A stretch of DNA of 64,000 bases from Ekhidna sp964289745 (GCA_964289745.1 CAXYMM010000001.1:1798001-1862000), one strand, 5' to 3'; positions 1 through 9,333 are shown, counted from the stretch's first letter. The notes: a model not told the origin generated them from the letters alone. Made by a program: numbers and translations.

Positions 1-285
1 AGAGATGGGAAAGAGGAACGCTTTATGGATAGGCTTTTGCTTGCTTCACTAGTCGAAACACGAGGTGCTGAGCGATTTAAACTCATATATGAAGCACTGG
101 AGGAAGGAGAATTAAAGAAGTTTTATCATCGACTATGGGCTTCTGAAGCCAAGCACGGGGAAGTCTTTGTAAAAATGGCATTGATCTACTTTGAAGAGAC
201 ACTCGTGTATAAACGACTCGAAGAAATGAAAAAGGAAGAAGGAGCCATTCTTGATCATTTAGAAATAAGACCTGCGTTACACTAA
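1..285 (+). CDS. miaE: tRNA-(ms2io6A)-hydroxylase-like protein, C-terminal part
   Basis: The reading frame is open from the first base of the window, so this is the 3' end of a gene that begins upstream. The visible 94 residues resemble the last helices of MiaE-type diiron monooxygenases, which hydroxylate the isopentenyl group of ms2i6A37 in tRNA. I see an RxGAERF stretch near the start and an E-A-K-H motif (ExxH type) that would provide diiron ligands. The stop codon overlaps the ATG of the next gene by one base, so the two are probably cotranscribed. The assignment rests on pattern recognition of the C-terminal half only; the N-terminal metal ligands are outside the window. Confidence 0.75.
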   Translation, partial: RDGKEERFMDRLLLASLVETRGAERFKLIYEALEEGELKKFYHRLWASEAKHGEVFVKMALIYFEETLVYKRLEEMKKEEGAILDHLEIRPALH

Positions 286-863
286 TGGATTTTTTTGTTT
301 CCAAACAAGATCAAAAACCAGAAAAGGGTGACTTACTTATTTCAGAGCCTTTTCTCCCTGATCCAAACTTTAAACGAACCGTTATTTTTATTTGCGCGCA
401 TGATGAAAATGGTACATTCGGTTTAGTACTCAACAAGAAAACCCATCTTAAACTGAAAGATATTGTAGATGAGGTGGAAAGTATAGATACTGAAATTTTT
501 GTAGGAGGACCCGTACAGCAGGACACGCTTCATTTTTTACATAGAGATAAAAATGTTTCTTTTTGCTCGCAAGAGGTTGCGAGTGGTATTTATTGGGGCG
601 GAGATTATGAAGAAATTATTCATCGTTTTAGTGATGGCTTGACAACCTCCGAGGATATCAAGTTTTTTGTAGGATACTCTGGATGGTCTGAGGGGCAGCT
701 AGAACGAGAAATAGAGGAAAATTCCTGGATCATTTTTAAAGGAACATTACCAGAAATGATTTTCGAATGGGACAACCAAGAGCTATGGAAAGCATGTCTT
801 CAAACAATAGGCGGCAAATATCGTCTTATGTCTAATTACCCAAAAGATCCCAAAATGAATTAG
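285..863 (+). CDS. YqgE/AlgH family protein (UPF0301)
   Basis: A 192-residue protein with the typical start of the YqgE/AlgH family: a short lead, then KGDLLISEPFLPDPNFKRTV, a GTFGLVLNK motif and a FVGGPVQ motif. Length agrees with the family. The biochemical role of the family is not firmly established; in Pseudomonas AlgH has been linked to regulation, but in Bacteroidota it is simply a conserved cytoplasmic protein. It begins one base inside the stop codon of the MiaE-like gene, suggesting translational coupling. Confidence 0.9.
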   Translation: MDFFVSKQDQKPEKGDLLISEPFLPDPNFKRTVIFICAHDENGTFGLVLNKKTHLKLKDIVDEVESIDTEIFVGGPVQQDTLHFLHRDKNVSFCSQEVASGIYWGGDYEEIIHRFSDGLTTSEDIKFFVGYSGWSEGQLEREIEENSWIIFKGTLPEMIFEWDNQELWKACLQTIGGKYRLMSNYPKDPKMN

Positions 864-906
864 GGTATTTGGTTAGCTTTGTGTCATACCTAAAAAAGAC
901 GGCATC

Positions 907-3063
907 GTGAATAATCATGGTAAGTTGCAGAAGTTAAAAAATGACGCTTCCGAAGAAATTCAGAATGAATCTGAATCAACCAAAAAAGAAACAATAAATA
1001 CGGAAGCTGAAGGAGTATCCAAAGCTGGTGTGCAAACCCCTAATTCGGTATCAGGCGAAGAAAAGGGTGTTGTTCATCAAACTTCTACAGAAGACCAAGA
1101 AGCACAGGAAAATGAGGATGCAGATTCACCAAAGTCAACAGAAGTTGAAGAAAAACCAATTGAGGTGGCAAATGCTAAGGGCATAGAGGTAGTGACTATA
1201 ATGGCAAATGAAGAGGGCGAGGAAGTTGCGTCGAAAAGTGCGGAAAAGTCAGATTCCGCTTTATTAGAAGTAACTTTAAATTCAGAAAAACCTAAATTCA
1301 TCAGCGAGGATTCGGAAAATGAGGAGGACGATCAAAAAAAAGAGGAAAAGGTAACAGAGGAAATATTTGACTTTGCTAAGTTAGAGAAAAAGGAACTTCT
1401 TTCTAAGCTCAAAGAGGCAAAGAATGAAGAGAATATTAAACTTTTGGATCATATCCTTAGGGCAGCTAAACTACGATTTGATGAGCTATTCGAGCTAGCT
1501 AAAAACGAGGCACTGCAACGATATGTATCGGAAGGAAACGAAACCGACTCCTTTGATTATCATGGAGATCAATTGGATAAAGAGTTTATCACGATACACG
1601 GTCAGCTCAAAGCCAAGCGAAATAAACATTTTAAAGATCGTAACGACCAGAGAGAAAGCAATCTCAAAAAAAAGGAGCAACTATTAGAAAAACTGAGAAA
1701 AGTTGTTGATGGTGAAGAGTCCATTCAAAGTATTGATGTTGTAAAAGAACTGCAGGGCGAATGGAAGAAGATAGGATCAGTATCTACTGGCCACAATAAC
1801 AACCTTTGGGCTAACTATAACGCACTTTTGGATCGCTATTATGATAATAGAAGTATCTACTTCGAGCTGAAAGACCTTGATCGTAAGAAGAATATGAAAC
1901 TAAAGTTGCAACTCTGCGAAAAAGCCGAGCAGCTGGTAGCCTCCGATGATTTAAAATCATCTATTATGCTATTGAATGAGTTGCATGAAGAGTATAAACA
2001 CATAGGACCTGTTCTAAAAGACGATCAAGAAAGCATATGGCAGCGATTTAAGGCAGCATCAGATGCTGTTTACAGCAAGAGGAAAGAATATTTTGAAGAG
2101 TTAAAGAAACAGTTTGAAGTAAATCTCTCGAAAAAGGAGGCGTTGATCAAGGAAGTAGAAGTCTTTGTAGATTTTAACTCTGAACGGATCACAGAATGGA
2201 ACGATCAAACTAAAAGGATTCTTGATTTACAAAAGAGATGGGAGGCCATTGGAGGAGTTTCAAAAGAAAAATCAAAGGCAGTTAATAGATTATTTTGGAA
2301 TGCTTTTAAAAAGTTCTTTGCCAACAAAAACCAGTTTTTTAAGTCACTCGAGTCCCAAAGAGACCTGAACTTACATAAGAAGCAAGAGCTTATAGCAAAA
2401 GCGAACGAGTTAAAGGAAAGTGAAGATTGGAATTCGACTGCTCAAAAACTAAAAAACCTTCAGGCGGAGTGGAAAGAGATCGGCCCAGTGTCCGAAAAAG
2501 ACAGTAAAGAGATTTATGCTAAATTCAAGAAAGCATGCGATCACTTCTTCAATAGACGCAGAGATCAAAATAAGGAGAAGTTTAAGGAGTACGATGAAAA
2601 CCTAAACTCAAAGACTCAAATTTGCGACCAACTGGGGTCTTTGGCCGAGTCGGATACAATTGATTTGGATCAAGCATACGAACTAATTGATAATTACACT
2701 TCTATTGGGTTTGTTCCAAAGAATGCGATAAAAAGAATCGCACGAAAATTTGAAAACGCTGTTGAAAAAGTATTGGCAAACAAAAGTTTAGAAGAAGAAG
2801 ATAGAAGAGACTTAAAGAATCATATGGAAATAGGTAGACTTCGCAATACTTCTGGAGGAAATCAGAAAATTAAACATAAAGAAAACTCAATAAGAAAACA
2901 TATTTCTTTGCTTGAAAATGATATTTCTACATGGAATACCAATATGGAATTCTTTGCAAACTCGGCTACTGCAGACAAGCTAAAGGCAGATATGAAAGCC
3001 AAAGTTGAAGCTGCAAAGAAAGAACTTGGCGAATTGAAGTCCCAACTTCGCTTACTCTCTTAA
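907..3063 (+). CDS. DUF349 repeat protein with acidic N-terminus
   Basis: A 718-residue protein. Residues 1 to about 170 are low-complexity and rich in Glu, Ser, Lys and Thr, with no membrane segment, and are probably disordered. From about residue 190 on there are at least five helical DUF349 units, each marked by a W/Y-x-x-IG-x-V motif followed by a helix with conserved aromatic and Arg/Lys residues. The last 60 residues look like a coiled coil. DUF349 proteins are common and long in Bacteroidota; their function is unknown to me. The start is GTG at 907; the first in-frame ATG is at 1201, inside the acidic region, so the N-terminus is uncertain. No signal peptide is visible, so a cytoplasmic location is likely. 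Confidence 0.85.
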   Translation: MNNHGKLQKLKNDASEEIQNESESTKKETINTEAEGVSKAGVQTPNSVSGEEKGVVHQTSTEDQEAQENEDADSPKSTEVEEKPIEVANAKGIEVVTIMANEEGEEVASKSAEKSDSALLEVTLNSEKPKFISEDSENEEDDQKKEEKVTEEIFDFAKLEKKELLSKLKEAKNEENIKLLDHILRAAKLRFDELFELAKNEALQRYVSEGNETDSFDYHGDQLDKEFITIHGQLKAKRNKHFKDRNDQRESNLKKKEQLLEKLRKVVDGEESIQSIDVVKELQGEWKKIGSVSTGHNNNLWANYNALLDRYYDNRSIYFELKDLDRKKNMKLKLQLCEKAEQLVASDDLKSSIMLLNELHEEYKHIGPVLKDDQESIWQRFKAASDAVYSKRKEYFEELKKQFEVNLSKKEALIKEVEVFVDFNSERITEWNDQTKRILDLQKRWEAIGGVSKEKSKAVNRLFWNAFKKFFANKNQFFKSLESQRDLNLHKKQELIAKANELKESEDWNSTAQKLKNLQAEWKEIGPVSEKDSKEIYAKFKKACDHFFNRRRDQNKEKFKEYDENLNSKTQICDQLGSLAESDTIDLDQAYELIDNYTSIGFVPKNAIKRIARKFENAVEKVLANKSLEEEDRRDLKNHMEIGRLRNTSGGNQKIKHKENSIRKHISLLENDISTWNTNMEFFANSATADKLKADMKAKVEAAKKELGELKSQLRLLS

Positions 3064-3081
3064 ATATACTATTATTTTGAT

Positions 3082-3111
3082 TTGTAAATTTCGTAAGTAA
3101 ACGTACTTTTA
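3082..3111 (+). promoter_or_regulatory. Bacteroidota-type promoter for tRNA-Thr
   Basis: TTG at 3082-3084, a 19-base spacer and TACTTTTA at 3104-3111 match the Bacteroidota sigma factor consensus TTG-N19-TAnnTTTG with one change at the last base. Predicted transcription starts near 3118, about 108 bases before tRNA-Thr, with no other gene between. Confidence 0.6.
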
Positions 3112-3225
3112 CAAACCGATTCTGATGCAATTTTTATTCAAGTGCAATTTGTCAGTTAGGACGTACTATTTGACATCAAAACTCCCCATTTCCAAGAGGT
3201 GGGGGTCATAAAGGAACAGGAAACT

Positions 3226-3299
3226 GCCTCCATAGCTCAGCTGGCCAGAGCAACTGACTTGTAATCAGTAGGTCGTTGGTTCGAATCCGACTGGGGGCT
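3226..3299 (+). tRNA. tRNA-Thr (anticodon TGT)
   Basis: A cloverleaf folds over 74 bases. The acceptor arms GCCTCCA and TGGGGGC pair with one G-U wobble, the anticodon stem ACTGA/TCAGT encloses CTTGTAA with anticodon TGT at 3260-3262, and the T arm carries GGTTCGAATCC. CCA is not encoded. Confidence 0.97.
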
Positions 3300-3309
3300 C
3301 ATGAAAATC

Positions 3310-3347
3310 AAGGAGTTACGAAATAGTGAATCGTAGCTCCTTTTTTG
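3310..3347 (+). terminator. Rho-independent terminator after tRNA-Thr
   Basis: AGGAGTTACGA pairs with TCGTAGCTCCT (one wobble) around a 9-base loop and is followed by seven T residues. It ends the tRNA-Thr transcript 10 bases after the tRNA. Confidence 0.85.
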
Positions 3348-3758
3348 TTTAGAAACTATTTTTGAACAAAATGAGTGTTTACCACAAGGGTTCACCTTTA
3401 ACCTCATAAGCGTCATCTACCTCGAGGATCAAGCCTTCTACTGTAATCTCCCCCAAAAAATAGGATAATTTAAAAATGAAATCTCTTCAAGGAATTTGAG
3501 GAGGGCAAGCCAAATCAGAATGCTTATATTGAAGATTCAATAGTAGCTATAGAATAGGTGTATTGAATACTTATTTTTTTTAACGCTAGATGAAGTGAGA
3601 AATATGGCTAGCAGATGGATGGAAGACTTTCATCAGTATTATACGCAGGCAACATTCTGATTATTGGGTTCTTCAATCAGAACGTTGAAGTCGACTAGAT
3701 TTTATAACTTAACATCGTCCTAATAATGGGAAGCCTACATTTCTTTAAATAAACAATT
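3348..3758. other. 411-base intergenic region with a possible decayed reading frame
   Basis: No intact gene is seen. On the minus strand, 3492-3379 reads as an uninterrupted 35-codon piece ending in TAA and containing ITVEGLILEVDDAYEVKG, which looks protein-like but has no start codon and a stop just upstream. It may be the tail of a lost gene. The remainder is AT-rich with no convincing promoter for hmgA. Confidence 0.3.
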
Positions 3759-4922
3759 ATGCCCATTTATCATAAACTGGGAAAGATACCCCAAAAACGA
3801 CACACAACATTTAAGAAGAAAGATGGATCAATTCACTACGAACAGCTTTTTGGAACTATTGGTTTCGATGGCATGTCATCTCTGCTGTATCACATACATC
3901 GACCTACTATGGTCAAAGAAATAAGGAAACCAAAGGACGTAGCACCAGAGATAGCGATCTCTAAAAATATTACATCTCGAAAACTGATTGGATTTGATGT
4001 AGCGCCAGAAAATGATTTTCTGGATTCAAGAAAAACGCTTTTAGTCAATGGCGACATCCATATAGGAGTGGCATCGCCAAGGCTTTCTCTTAGGTCGTAT
4101 TTTTATAAGAATGCCGATGCTGATGAAATGCTTTTCATTCACAAAGGAATGGGTACGCTGCGTACTTTTCTCGGCAATATCCCTTTCGAGTACGGTGATT
4201 ACCTCATTATTCCTAGAGGAACGATTTATCAAATAGACTTTGATACGGAAGAGAACAGGATTCTTTACGCTGAATCTTTTCATCCAATCTATACACCCAA
4301 ACGATATAGAAACTGGTTTGGGCAATTGCTGGAGCATTCACCTTTTTGTGAGCGTGATTATAAAATGCCTGAAAACCTAGAGACTTATGACGAAAAAGGA
4401 GAGTTCGTCGTCAAAATAAAAAAGGAAGGCATGCTACACGAATTGGTCTACGCTTCACACCCATTCGATGTAGTGGGCTGGGATGGCTACAACTTCCCAT
4501 TTGGATTTTCCATTCACAATTTTGAACCAATAACGGGTCGGGTACACCAACCACCCCCTGTACATCAAACATTTGAGACAAGGGCTTTTGTAATCTGCTC
4601 ATTTTGCCCAAGACTTTACGATTACCACCCTGAATCAATTCCAGCACCCTACAACCACTCTAACATTGATTCGGATGAGGTACTCTACTATGTAGATGGT
4701 GATTTTATGAGTCGCACCAATATTGGCCCTGGTTATTTTTCATTGCATCCAGCAGGTATCCCTCATGGTCCCCACCCTGGCACTTATGAAGCAAGTATTG
4801 GACAAAAAGAAACGCACGAATTGGCAGTCATGATTGACACATTTAAACCTCTTCAGATCACGAATCAAGGTTTGAAAATCGATGATGGTGAATACTACCA
4901 ATCGTGGATAGAAAAAAAATAA
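3759..4922 (+). CDS. hmgA: Homogentisate 1,2-dioxygenase
   Basis: This enzyme opens the ring of homogentisate to maleylacetoacetate in tyrosine and phenylalanine catabolism. The 387-residue protein starts MPIYHKLGKIPQKRHT and is a two-barrel cupin protein of the short bacterial type. Candidate iron ligands are visible: His300 in PYNHSNIDSDE with the acidic residues 306/307, and the HPAGIPHGPHP segment with His330 and His336. The stop is 10 bases before the fumarylacetoacetase start, so the two form an operon. The hydroxyphenylpyruvate dioxygenase that normally supplies homogentisate is not in the window. Confidence 0.93.
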   Translation: MPIYHKLGKIPQKRHTTFKKKDGSIHYEQLFGTIGFDGMSSLLYHIHRPTMVKEIRKPKDVAPEIAISKNITSRKLIGFDVAPENDFLDSRKTLLVNGDIHIGVASPRLSLRSYFYKNADADEMLFIHKGMGTLRTFLGNIPFEYGDYLIIPRGTIYQIDFDTEENRILYAESFHPIYTPKRYRNWFGQLLEHSPFCERDYKMPENLETYDEKGEFVVKIKKEGMLHELVYASHPFDVVGWDGYNFPFGFSIHNFEPITGRVHQPPPVHQTFETRAFVICSFCPRLYDYHPESIPAPYNHSNIDSDEVLYYVDGDFMSRTNIGPGYFSLHPAGIPHGPHPGTYEASIGQKETHELAVMIDTFKPLQITNQGLKIDDGEYYQSWIEKK

Positions 4923-4932
4923 TATTACATTT

Positions 4933-6153
4933 ATGGTCATAGATATTTCAGAAAATTCGAACTTTTCCATTCATAATTTACCTTTTGGGATTTTTTCAAC
5001 TGTAGGAACTACACCCAGAGCCGGAGTGGCAATTGGTGAATCCATTCTTGATTTAGCGGCATTAGCCGAAATACACACGTTTGATTTTGATGCTTCTGTT
5101 TTTTTGCATGAAGTGCTAAATGACTTCATCGCATTAGGCAAGCCAGTAACATCCAAAGTGAGAGCGAATATTCAAGAATGGTTACAAGATGATAATTCGG
5201 TACTGGCTGGAAAGCCAGAACTGTTTGTTGATAGTGCTAAAGCGACTATGCATATGCCTGTTCAAATTGGTGACTATACTGATTTTTATTCTAGTATTGA
5301 GCATGCCACAAACGTCGGTAAACTATTTAGAGACCCAAAAAATGCGTTACTTCCAAATTGGAAGCATATTCCAGTGGGATATCATGGAAGAGCCTCATCA
5401 ATCATTTTAAGCGGCGAGGCTGTAAGACGACCCAAAGGGCAGATAATGCCCATAGGCGCAGATAGACCAATATTTGCGGAGTCCAAAAGGCTTGACATAG
5501 AACTGGAAATGGCTTTTATTATCAATACCAAAACTAAGCTTGGCTCTTCCATCACCACAGCTGAAGCTGAAGATAATATCTTTGGTATGGTCTTGTTTAA
5601 TGACTGGTCTGCCAGAGACATTCAAAAATGGGAATACGTACCTTTAGGTCCTTTTTTGGCAAAGAATTTTGCCTCTTCTATTTCTCCATGGGTTGTAACC
5701 TTAGAAGCATTAGAGCCATTCAGAGTGAAGGGTCCAAAACAAGAGCCCGAGGTACTACCATATCTGAAATATGAGGGCAATAAAAATTTCGATATTAACC
5801 TAGAAGTAGGCCTTATGCCAAAAGGTAGCATTGAAACGATAATCTGTAAATCCAATTTTAAATGCATGTACTGGAATATGGCACAGCAACTTGCTCATCA
5901 TACAGCCAATGGCTGCAACGTTAACCCAGGTGATATGATGGCTTCTGGTACCATTTCTGGTCAAGAAACAACATCCTTCGGTTCTCTGCTAGAACTATCT
6001 TGGGGTGGAAAAGAACCCATTGTATTAGAGGATGGAAGTACACGAACCTTTTTAGAGGATTATGATACCATACGCATTTCCGGTTATTGCGAAAAGGGAG
6101 CCATTCGTGTTGGGTTCGGAGAGGTAATTACGGAAATTTTACCAAGTGACTGA
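4933..6153 (+). CDS. fahA: Fumarylacetoacetase
   Basis: This hydrolase splits fumarylacetoacetate into fumarate and acetoacetate, the last step of tyrosine breakdown. The 406-residue protein has the N-terminal SH3-like region followed by the FAH fold. Family signatures include DFYSSIEHATNVG, KHIPVGYHGRASSI, LDIELEMAFII (metal-binding Glu residues), FNDWSARDIQ and GDMMASGTISG. It lies between hmgA and a flavin-reductase-like gene and overlaps the latter by 8 bases, which points to translational coupling. No isomerase for maleylacetoacetate is present between the two enzymes. Confidence 0.95.
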   Translation: MVIDISENSNFSIHNLPFGIFSTVGTTPRAGVAIGESILDLAALAEIHTFDFDASVFLHEVLNDFIALGKPVTSKVRANIQEWLQDDNSVLAGKPELFVDSAKATMHMPVQIGDYTDFYSSIEHATNVGKLFRDPKNALLPNWKHIPVGYHGRASSIILSGEAVRRPKGQIMPIGADRPIFAESKRLDIELEMAFIINTKTKLGSSITTAEAEDNIFGMVLFNDWSARDIQKWEYVPLGPFLAKNFASSISPWVVTLEALEPFRVKGPKQEPEVLPYLKYEGNKNFDINLEVGLMPKGSIETIICKSNFKCMYWNMAQQLAHHTANGCNVNPGDMMASGTISGQETTSFGSLLELSWGGKEPIVLEDGSTRTFLEDYDTIRISGYCEKGAIRVGFGEVITEILPSD

Positions 6154-7045
6154 AGCTATCAAAACGATTGATCCCAAAGAGATATCTGTGCCTCAATTGC
6201 ACGGTTTGCTCTTGAGTGCTGTAGCTCCGCGTCCTATTTGTTTGGCAAGTACTATTGATAAGGCTGGAAACGTCAATCTAAGCCCTTATAGTTTTTTCAA
6301 TGTATTTAGTACCAATCCACCAATTATGATTTTTTCCCCTGCAAGAAGGGGACGAGACAATACTACTAAGCACACGTATGAGAATGTGAAGGAGGTGCAG
6401 GAAGTTGTCATTAACATAGTAAACCATCCCATGGTGGAGCAAATGTCTCTGGCAAGTACTGAGTATGAAAAAGGTATAAACGAATTTATGAAAGCGGGGT
6501 TTACACAAGTACCAAGCAAAGTAGTAAAGCCACCAAGGGTTGGAGAGGCTCCTTTTTCATTCGAGTGTAAAGTTGATCAGATAATAGCGTTAGGTGATCA
6601 GGGCGGAGCTGGAAACTTGGTTTTAGCCAATGTTGTCAAGATTCATGTCCAAGAAAAGTTCCTTGATGAGAACTTAAAGGTAGATTCGGTGGCACTTGAT
6701 TTAGTATCTAGGATGGGAGAGAACTGGTATTCGAGATGTACACCTGAATCCATGTTTGAAGTGCCGAAACCCACGGCGACCAAAGGAATAGGCGTAGATT
6801 CTCTACCCTATCACATTAGAAATTCAAGCGTTCTTACCGGTAATCATCTTGGGCGCTTGGGAAACATGGAGGAACTTCCTAGTGAGTCCTACATAGAAGA
6901 AATATTATCAGCTTCTGAGATTGTAAAGTTAAAAAAACGGTATAAAGGGAAAATACTTCACGAGCAAGTTCATCATTTGGCTGCAAGCTGGATAGCAAGG
7001 GGGATGGAAAAAAAGGCACAGGCTTTACTTTGGGGTATATCTTAG
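6146..7045 (+). CDS. Flavin reductase-like (FMN-binding split barrel) protein
   Basis: A 299-residue protein. Residues 10 to about 190 show the flavin reductase-like fold: AVAPRPICLASTID, NLSPYSFFNVFSTNPPIM and a later GEAPFSFECKV segment. The C-terminal third is an extra helical region found in Bacteroidota homologues. The start is a GTG that lies inside fahA (8-base overlap), and no earlier start is possible without a longer overlap. The substrate is not known; its fixed place after hmgA and fahA suggests a role in aromatic amino acid catabolism, which is inference from context. Confidence 0.8.
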   Translation: MTEAIKTIDPKEISVPQLHGLLLSAVAPRPICLASTIDKAGNVNLSPYSFFNVFSTNPPIMIFSPARRGRDNTTKHTYENVKEVQEVVINIVNHPMVEQMSLASTEYEKGINEFMKAGFTQVPSKVVKPPRVGEAPFSFECKVDQIIALGDQGGAGNLVLANVVKIHVQEKFLDENLKVDSVALDLVSRMGENWYSRCTPESMFEVPKPTATKGIGVDSLPYHIRNSSVLTGNHLGRLGNMEELPSESYIEEILSASEIVKLKKRYKGKILHEQVHHLAASWIARGMEKKAQALLWGIS

Positions 7046-7172
7046 TAGCAATCTTCGTTAATCAGACGATAGCCCTTCATAAAACAATAGACCTGTTGGG
7101 CTAAGATCGCACTTTACTTTATGGAACAATATGTTTATTTCTTTGATATAAATTTTTTTTAAAAATTCTTTA

Positions 7173-7201
7173 TTGAAAAAACCAAAGGCTAGCTAAGTTT
7201 G
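7173..7201 (+). promoter_or_regulatory. Bacteroidota-type promoter
   Basis: TTG at 7173-7175, an 18-base spacer and TAAGTTTG at 7194-7201 fit the TTG-N19-TAnnTTTG consensus. A start near 7208 would give a leader of about 34 bases before the GTG start at 7242. Confidence 0.6.
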
Positions 7202-7241
7202 TCCTGCATTTTAATGCTATCAACCATTAAAATTTATATAA

Positions 7242-7694
7242 GTGTCTGAAAATACCCTCGTACCTTACAATATTATCGCTCACTATCGAGATATGACTCC
7301 TCATAAACCCAAGAATGAAATGGAAGGAGATATCGTGAAAAGCCTTGTCAAAATGGGTTTTGAGACAGATGAAGTTAGAATACTTTTCGAAAAGCTTAAG
7401 TCAGGTAAACTGCTCTTAGAGTTAGAAAATATCCAATTTTCAAGTCAACTCAAACATAGGGAGTCCTCATACGAAAAATTGATGAAAATCATAAATGATA
7501 AATACCACATTGACTTCAAAAACGATGTAGTCACTAATCGTATGAAAAAGGTAGAAAACCTTCGGCAATATGTCAACTATTTAAAGAAAAACAATATTAA
7601 TTGGACTTATTTAGAGATATTTGATAGCAACACCAATTTACAAATAGGAAGCATTTACTCTGATGAGCCTATCCCCAAAAGATTGATTGAGTAG
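7242..7694 (+). CDS. Hypothetical protein (150 aa)
   Basis: I do not recognise the family. The protein is soluble, without signal peptide or membrane segment, with mixed charged helices and a Lys/Asn-rich middle (KKVENLRQYVNYLKKNNINW). The start is a GTG placed 41 bases after a good promoter, which supports expression; the next in-frame ATG codons would remove about 24 residues or more. It stands alone, downstream of the tyrosine catabolism operon on the same strand and upstream of the oppositely oriented tRNA-Glu. Confidence 0.65.
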   Translation: MSENTLVPYNIIAHYRDMTPHKPKNEMEGDIVKSLVKMGFETDEVRILFEKLKSGKLLLELENIQFSSQLKHRESSYEKLMKIINDKYHIDFKNDVVTNRMKKVENLRQYVNYLKKNNINWTYLEIFDSNTNLQIGSIYSDEPIPKRLIE

Positions 7695-8002
7695 TTTTTT
7701 CTTATATTTAGATTTAATTGAGCAAAATGAACGTCAGATTATTCTCTTTCTGATATATTATATGTATTAAATTCATGGGTAAGATTTCCTAAAAATTGAA
7801 GCGTTGAAAAGGATATTAGCCTATTCAAGGATATTAGCCTATTCTTTGAAGATGTTTGAAAGTTCATGTCATGCATGAATGATATTGATTTGGAAATATC
7901 CTTTTGAGTCCAAAATAAGGCAAAGTAAATCAATTATTGGATAAAATGTCGGGTAAGATCGTTAAAAAACCCTCTTTAAAAAATATAAATAGGGTTTCTT
8001 TG
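7695..8002. other. Intergenic region with an 18-base tandem repeat
   Basis: About 300 bases without a gene. A perfect tandem duplication of the 18-mer AAGGATATTAGCCTATTC occupies 7809-7826 and 7827-7844. Nothing else stands out; the region ends at the 3' end of tRNA-Glu. Confidence 0.6.
7809..7844. repeat. Perfect 18-bp tandem duplication
   Basis: Two identical adjoining copies of an 18-base unit, consistent with a recent slip or duplication in non-coding DNA. No function is evident. Confidence 0.85.
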
Positions 8003-8074
8003 CAGTCCCTAGGGGAATCGAACCCCTGTTTCCAGGATGAAAACCTGGCGTCCTAACCCCTAGACGAAGGGACC
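8003..8074 (-). tRNA. tRNA-Glu (anticodon TTC)
   Basis: On the minus strand a 72-base cloverleaf starts GGTCCCTTCGTCTAGGGGTT. The anticodon arm CCAGG/CCTGG encloses TTTTCAT with anticodon TTC, and the T arm contains GGTTCGATTCC. The acceptor stem has a G-U closing pair, as seen in other Bacteroidota tRNA-Glu. CCA is not encoded. Confidence 0.96.
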
Positions 8075-8234
8075 ATTTTTTTGAGGTGCAAATATAGAAC
8101 CTCAGCTATTTTATACAACAGATTTGGTCTAATTATTTACCAACAAAAAAAAGCATAAAGTTTGCAACCCTCCTTACGTACTATAATCTATACTATTTTC
8201 ATAAAATTTCACTCTTAAAGGCCTTGCCTAGGAA

Positions 8235-8265
8235 TTGATTCTCATGAAAAGAGGATGTACTTTTA
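8235..8265 (+). promoter_or_regulatory. Bacteroidota-type promoter for gapA
   Basis: TTG at 8235-8237, a 20-base spacer and TACTTTTA at 8258-8265. The predicted start near 8272 leaves a leader of about 30 bases before gapA. The -7 element is identical to the one upstream of tRNA-Thr. Confidence 0.6.
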
Positions 8266-8300
8266 CACACGATTATTAAACAAATCTTAAAGTTAAACTC

Positions 8301-9308
8301 ATGGCAAAAACCAAAATCGGTATAAATGGATTCGGAAGAATAGGGAGGCTTGTTTTCCGAGTAGCTGTATCCAAACCAGATGTACAAATAGTAGGAATCA
8401 ATGACCTAGTAGATGTTGATTACTTGGCTTATATGTTGAAATATGATTCCACACATGGTAGGTTCGATGGATCCATCGAAGTGAAAGAGGGTAAGCTCAT
8501 TGTAAACGGAGATACCATTAGAGTTACCGCCGAAAGAAATCCAGCGGATTTGAAATGGGATGAAATAGGAGCGGAATATGTAGTGGAATCTACTGGGCTT
8601 TTTCTGACAAAAGAAAAAGCAAAAGGTCATCTGGATGCTGGAGCAAAGAAGGTAGTCATGTCTGCTCCATCTAAAGACGATACACCGATGTTTGTAATGG
8701 GTGTAAATCAAGAAAAGTATACCTCAGATATGCAATTTGTGTCCAATGCTTCTTGTACTACCAATTGTTTGGCACCTATTGCCAAAGTGATGAACGACAG
8801 CTTTGGAATCAAGGAAGGTCTTATGACTACTGTTCATGCAGCCACTGCAACACAGAAAACAGTTGATGGTCCTTCGATGAAAGATTGGAGAGGAGGACGA
8901 GGGGCTTACCAAAACATCATTCCTTCTTCCACAGGTGCTGCTAAAGCGGTAGGTAAAGTTATCCCAAAGCTAAACGGAAAATTAACGGGTATGTCTTTTC
9001 GAATTCCTACTCCCGATGTATCAGCCGTAGACTTAACAGTAAATTTGGAAAAAGGGACTTCATACGAAGAAATTTGCAAAGCCATGAAAGATGCTTCTGA
9101 AGGATCACTTAAGGGAATTTTAGGATATACGGATGAAGCAGTCGTATCCAATGACTTTTTAGGAGATGCAAGAACGTCTATTTTCGATGCGGGTGCGGGA
9201 ATTATGCTTTCACCAACCTTCGTAAAGATTGTTAGCTGGTACGATAACGAAATGGGCTACTCAACTAAAGTTGTAGAGCTAATTGAATACATGGCAAGTA
9301 AGGGATAA
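8301..9308 (+). CDS. gapA: Type I glyceraldehyde-3-phosphate dehydrogenase
   Basis: Catalyses phosphorylating oxidation of glyceraldehyde 3-phosphate with NAD in glycolysis and gluconeogenesis. The 335-residue protein has the N-terminal Rossmann motif INGFGRIGR (residues 8-16), Asp35 after VGIN typical of NAD use, and the active-site segment SNASCTTNCLAP with catalytic Cys152. The C-terminal half has SSTGAAKAVGKV and WYDNEMGYS. Length matches the family. It is a single-gene unit with its own promoter and a strong terminator shared with the convergent yebC gene. Confidence 0.98.
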   Translation: MAKTKIGINGFGRIGRLVFRVAVSKPDVQIVGINDLVDVDYLAYMLKYDSTHGRFDGSIEVKEGKLIVNGDTIRVTAERNPADLKWDEIGAEYVVESTGLFLTKEKAKGHLDAGAKKVVMSAPSKDDTPMFVMGVNQEKYTSDMQFVSNASCTTNCLAPIAKVMNDSFGIKEGLMTTVHAATATQKTVDGPSMKDWRGGRGAYQNIIPSSTGAAKAVGKVIPKLNGKLTGMSFRIPTPDVSAVDLTVNLEKGTSYEEICKAMKDASEGSLKGILGYTDEAVVSNDFLGDARTSIFDAGAGIMLSPTFVKIVSWYDNEMGYSTKVVELIEYMASKG

Positions 9309-9333
9309 CTCCGAAAATAAAACTCATCATAAA

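Noticed and set aside
7071..7104. TAGCCC/GGGCTA inverted repeat after the tyrosine operon as a terminator
   Set aside because: The loop is 22 bases long and no T-run follows, so it is not convincing.
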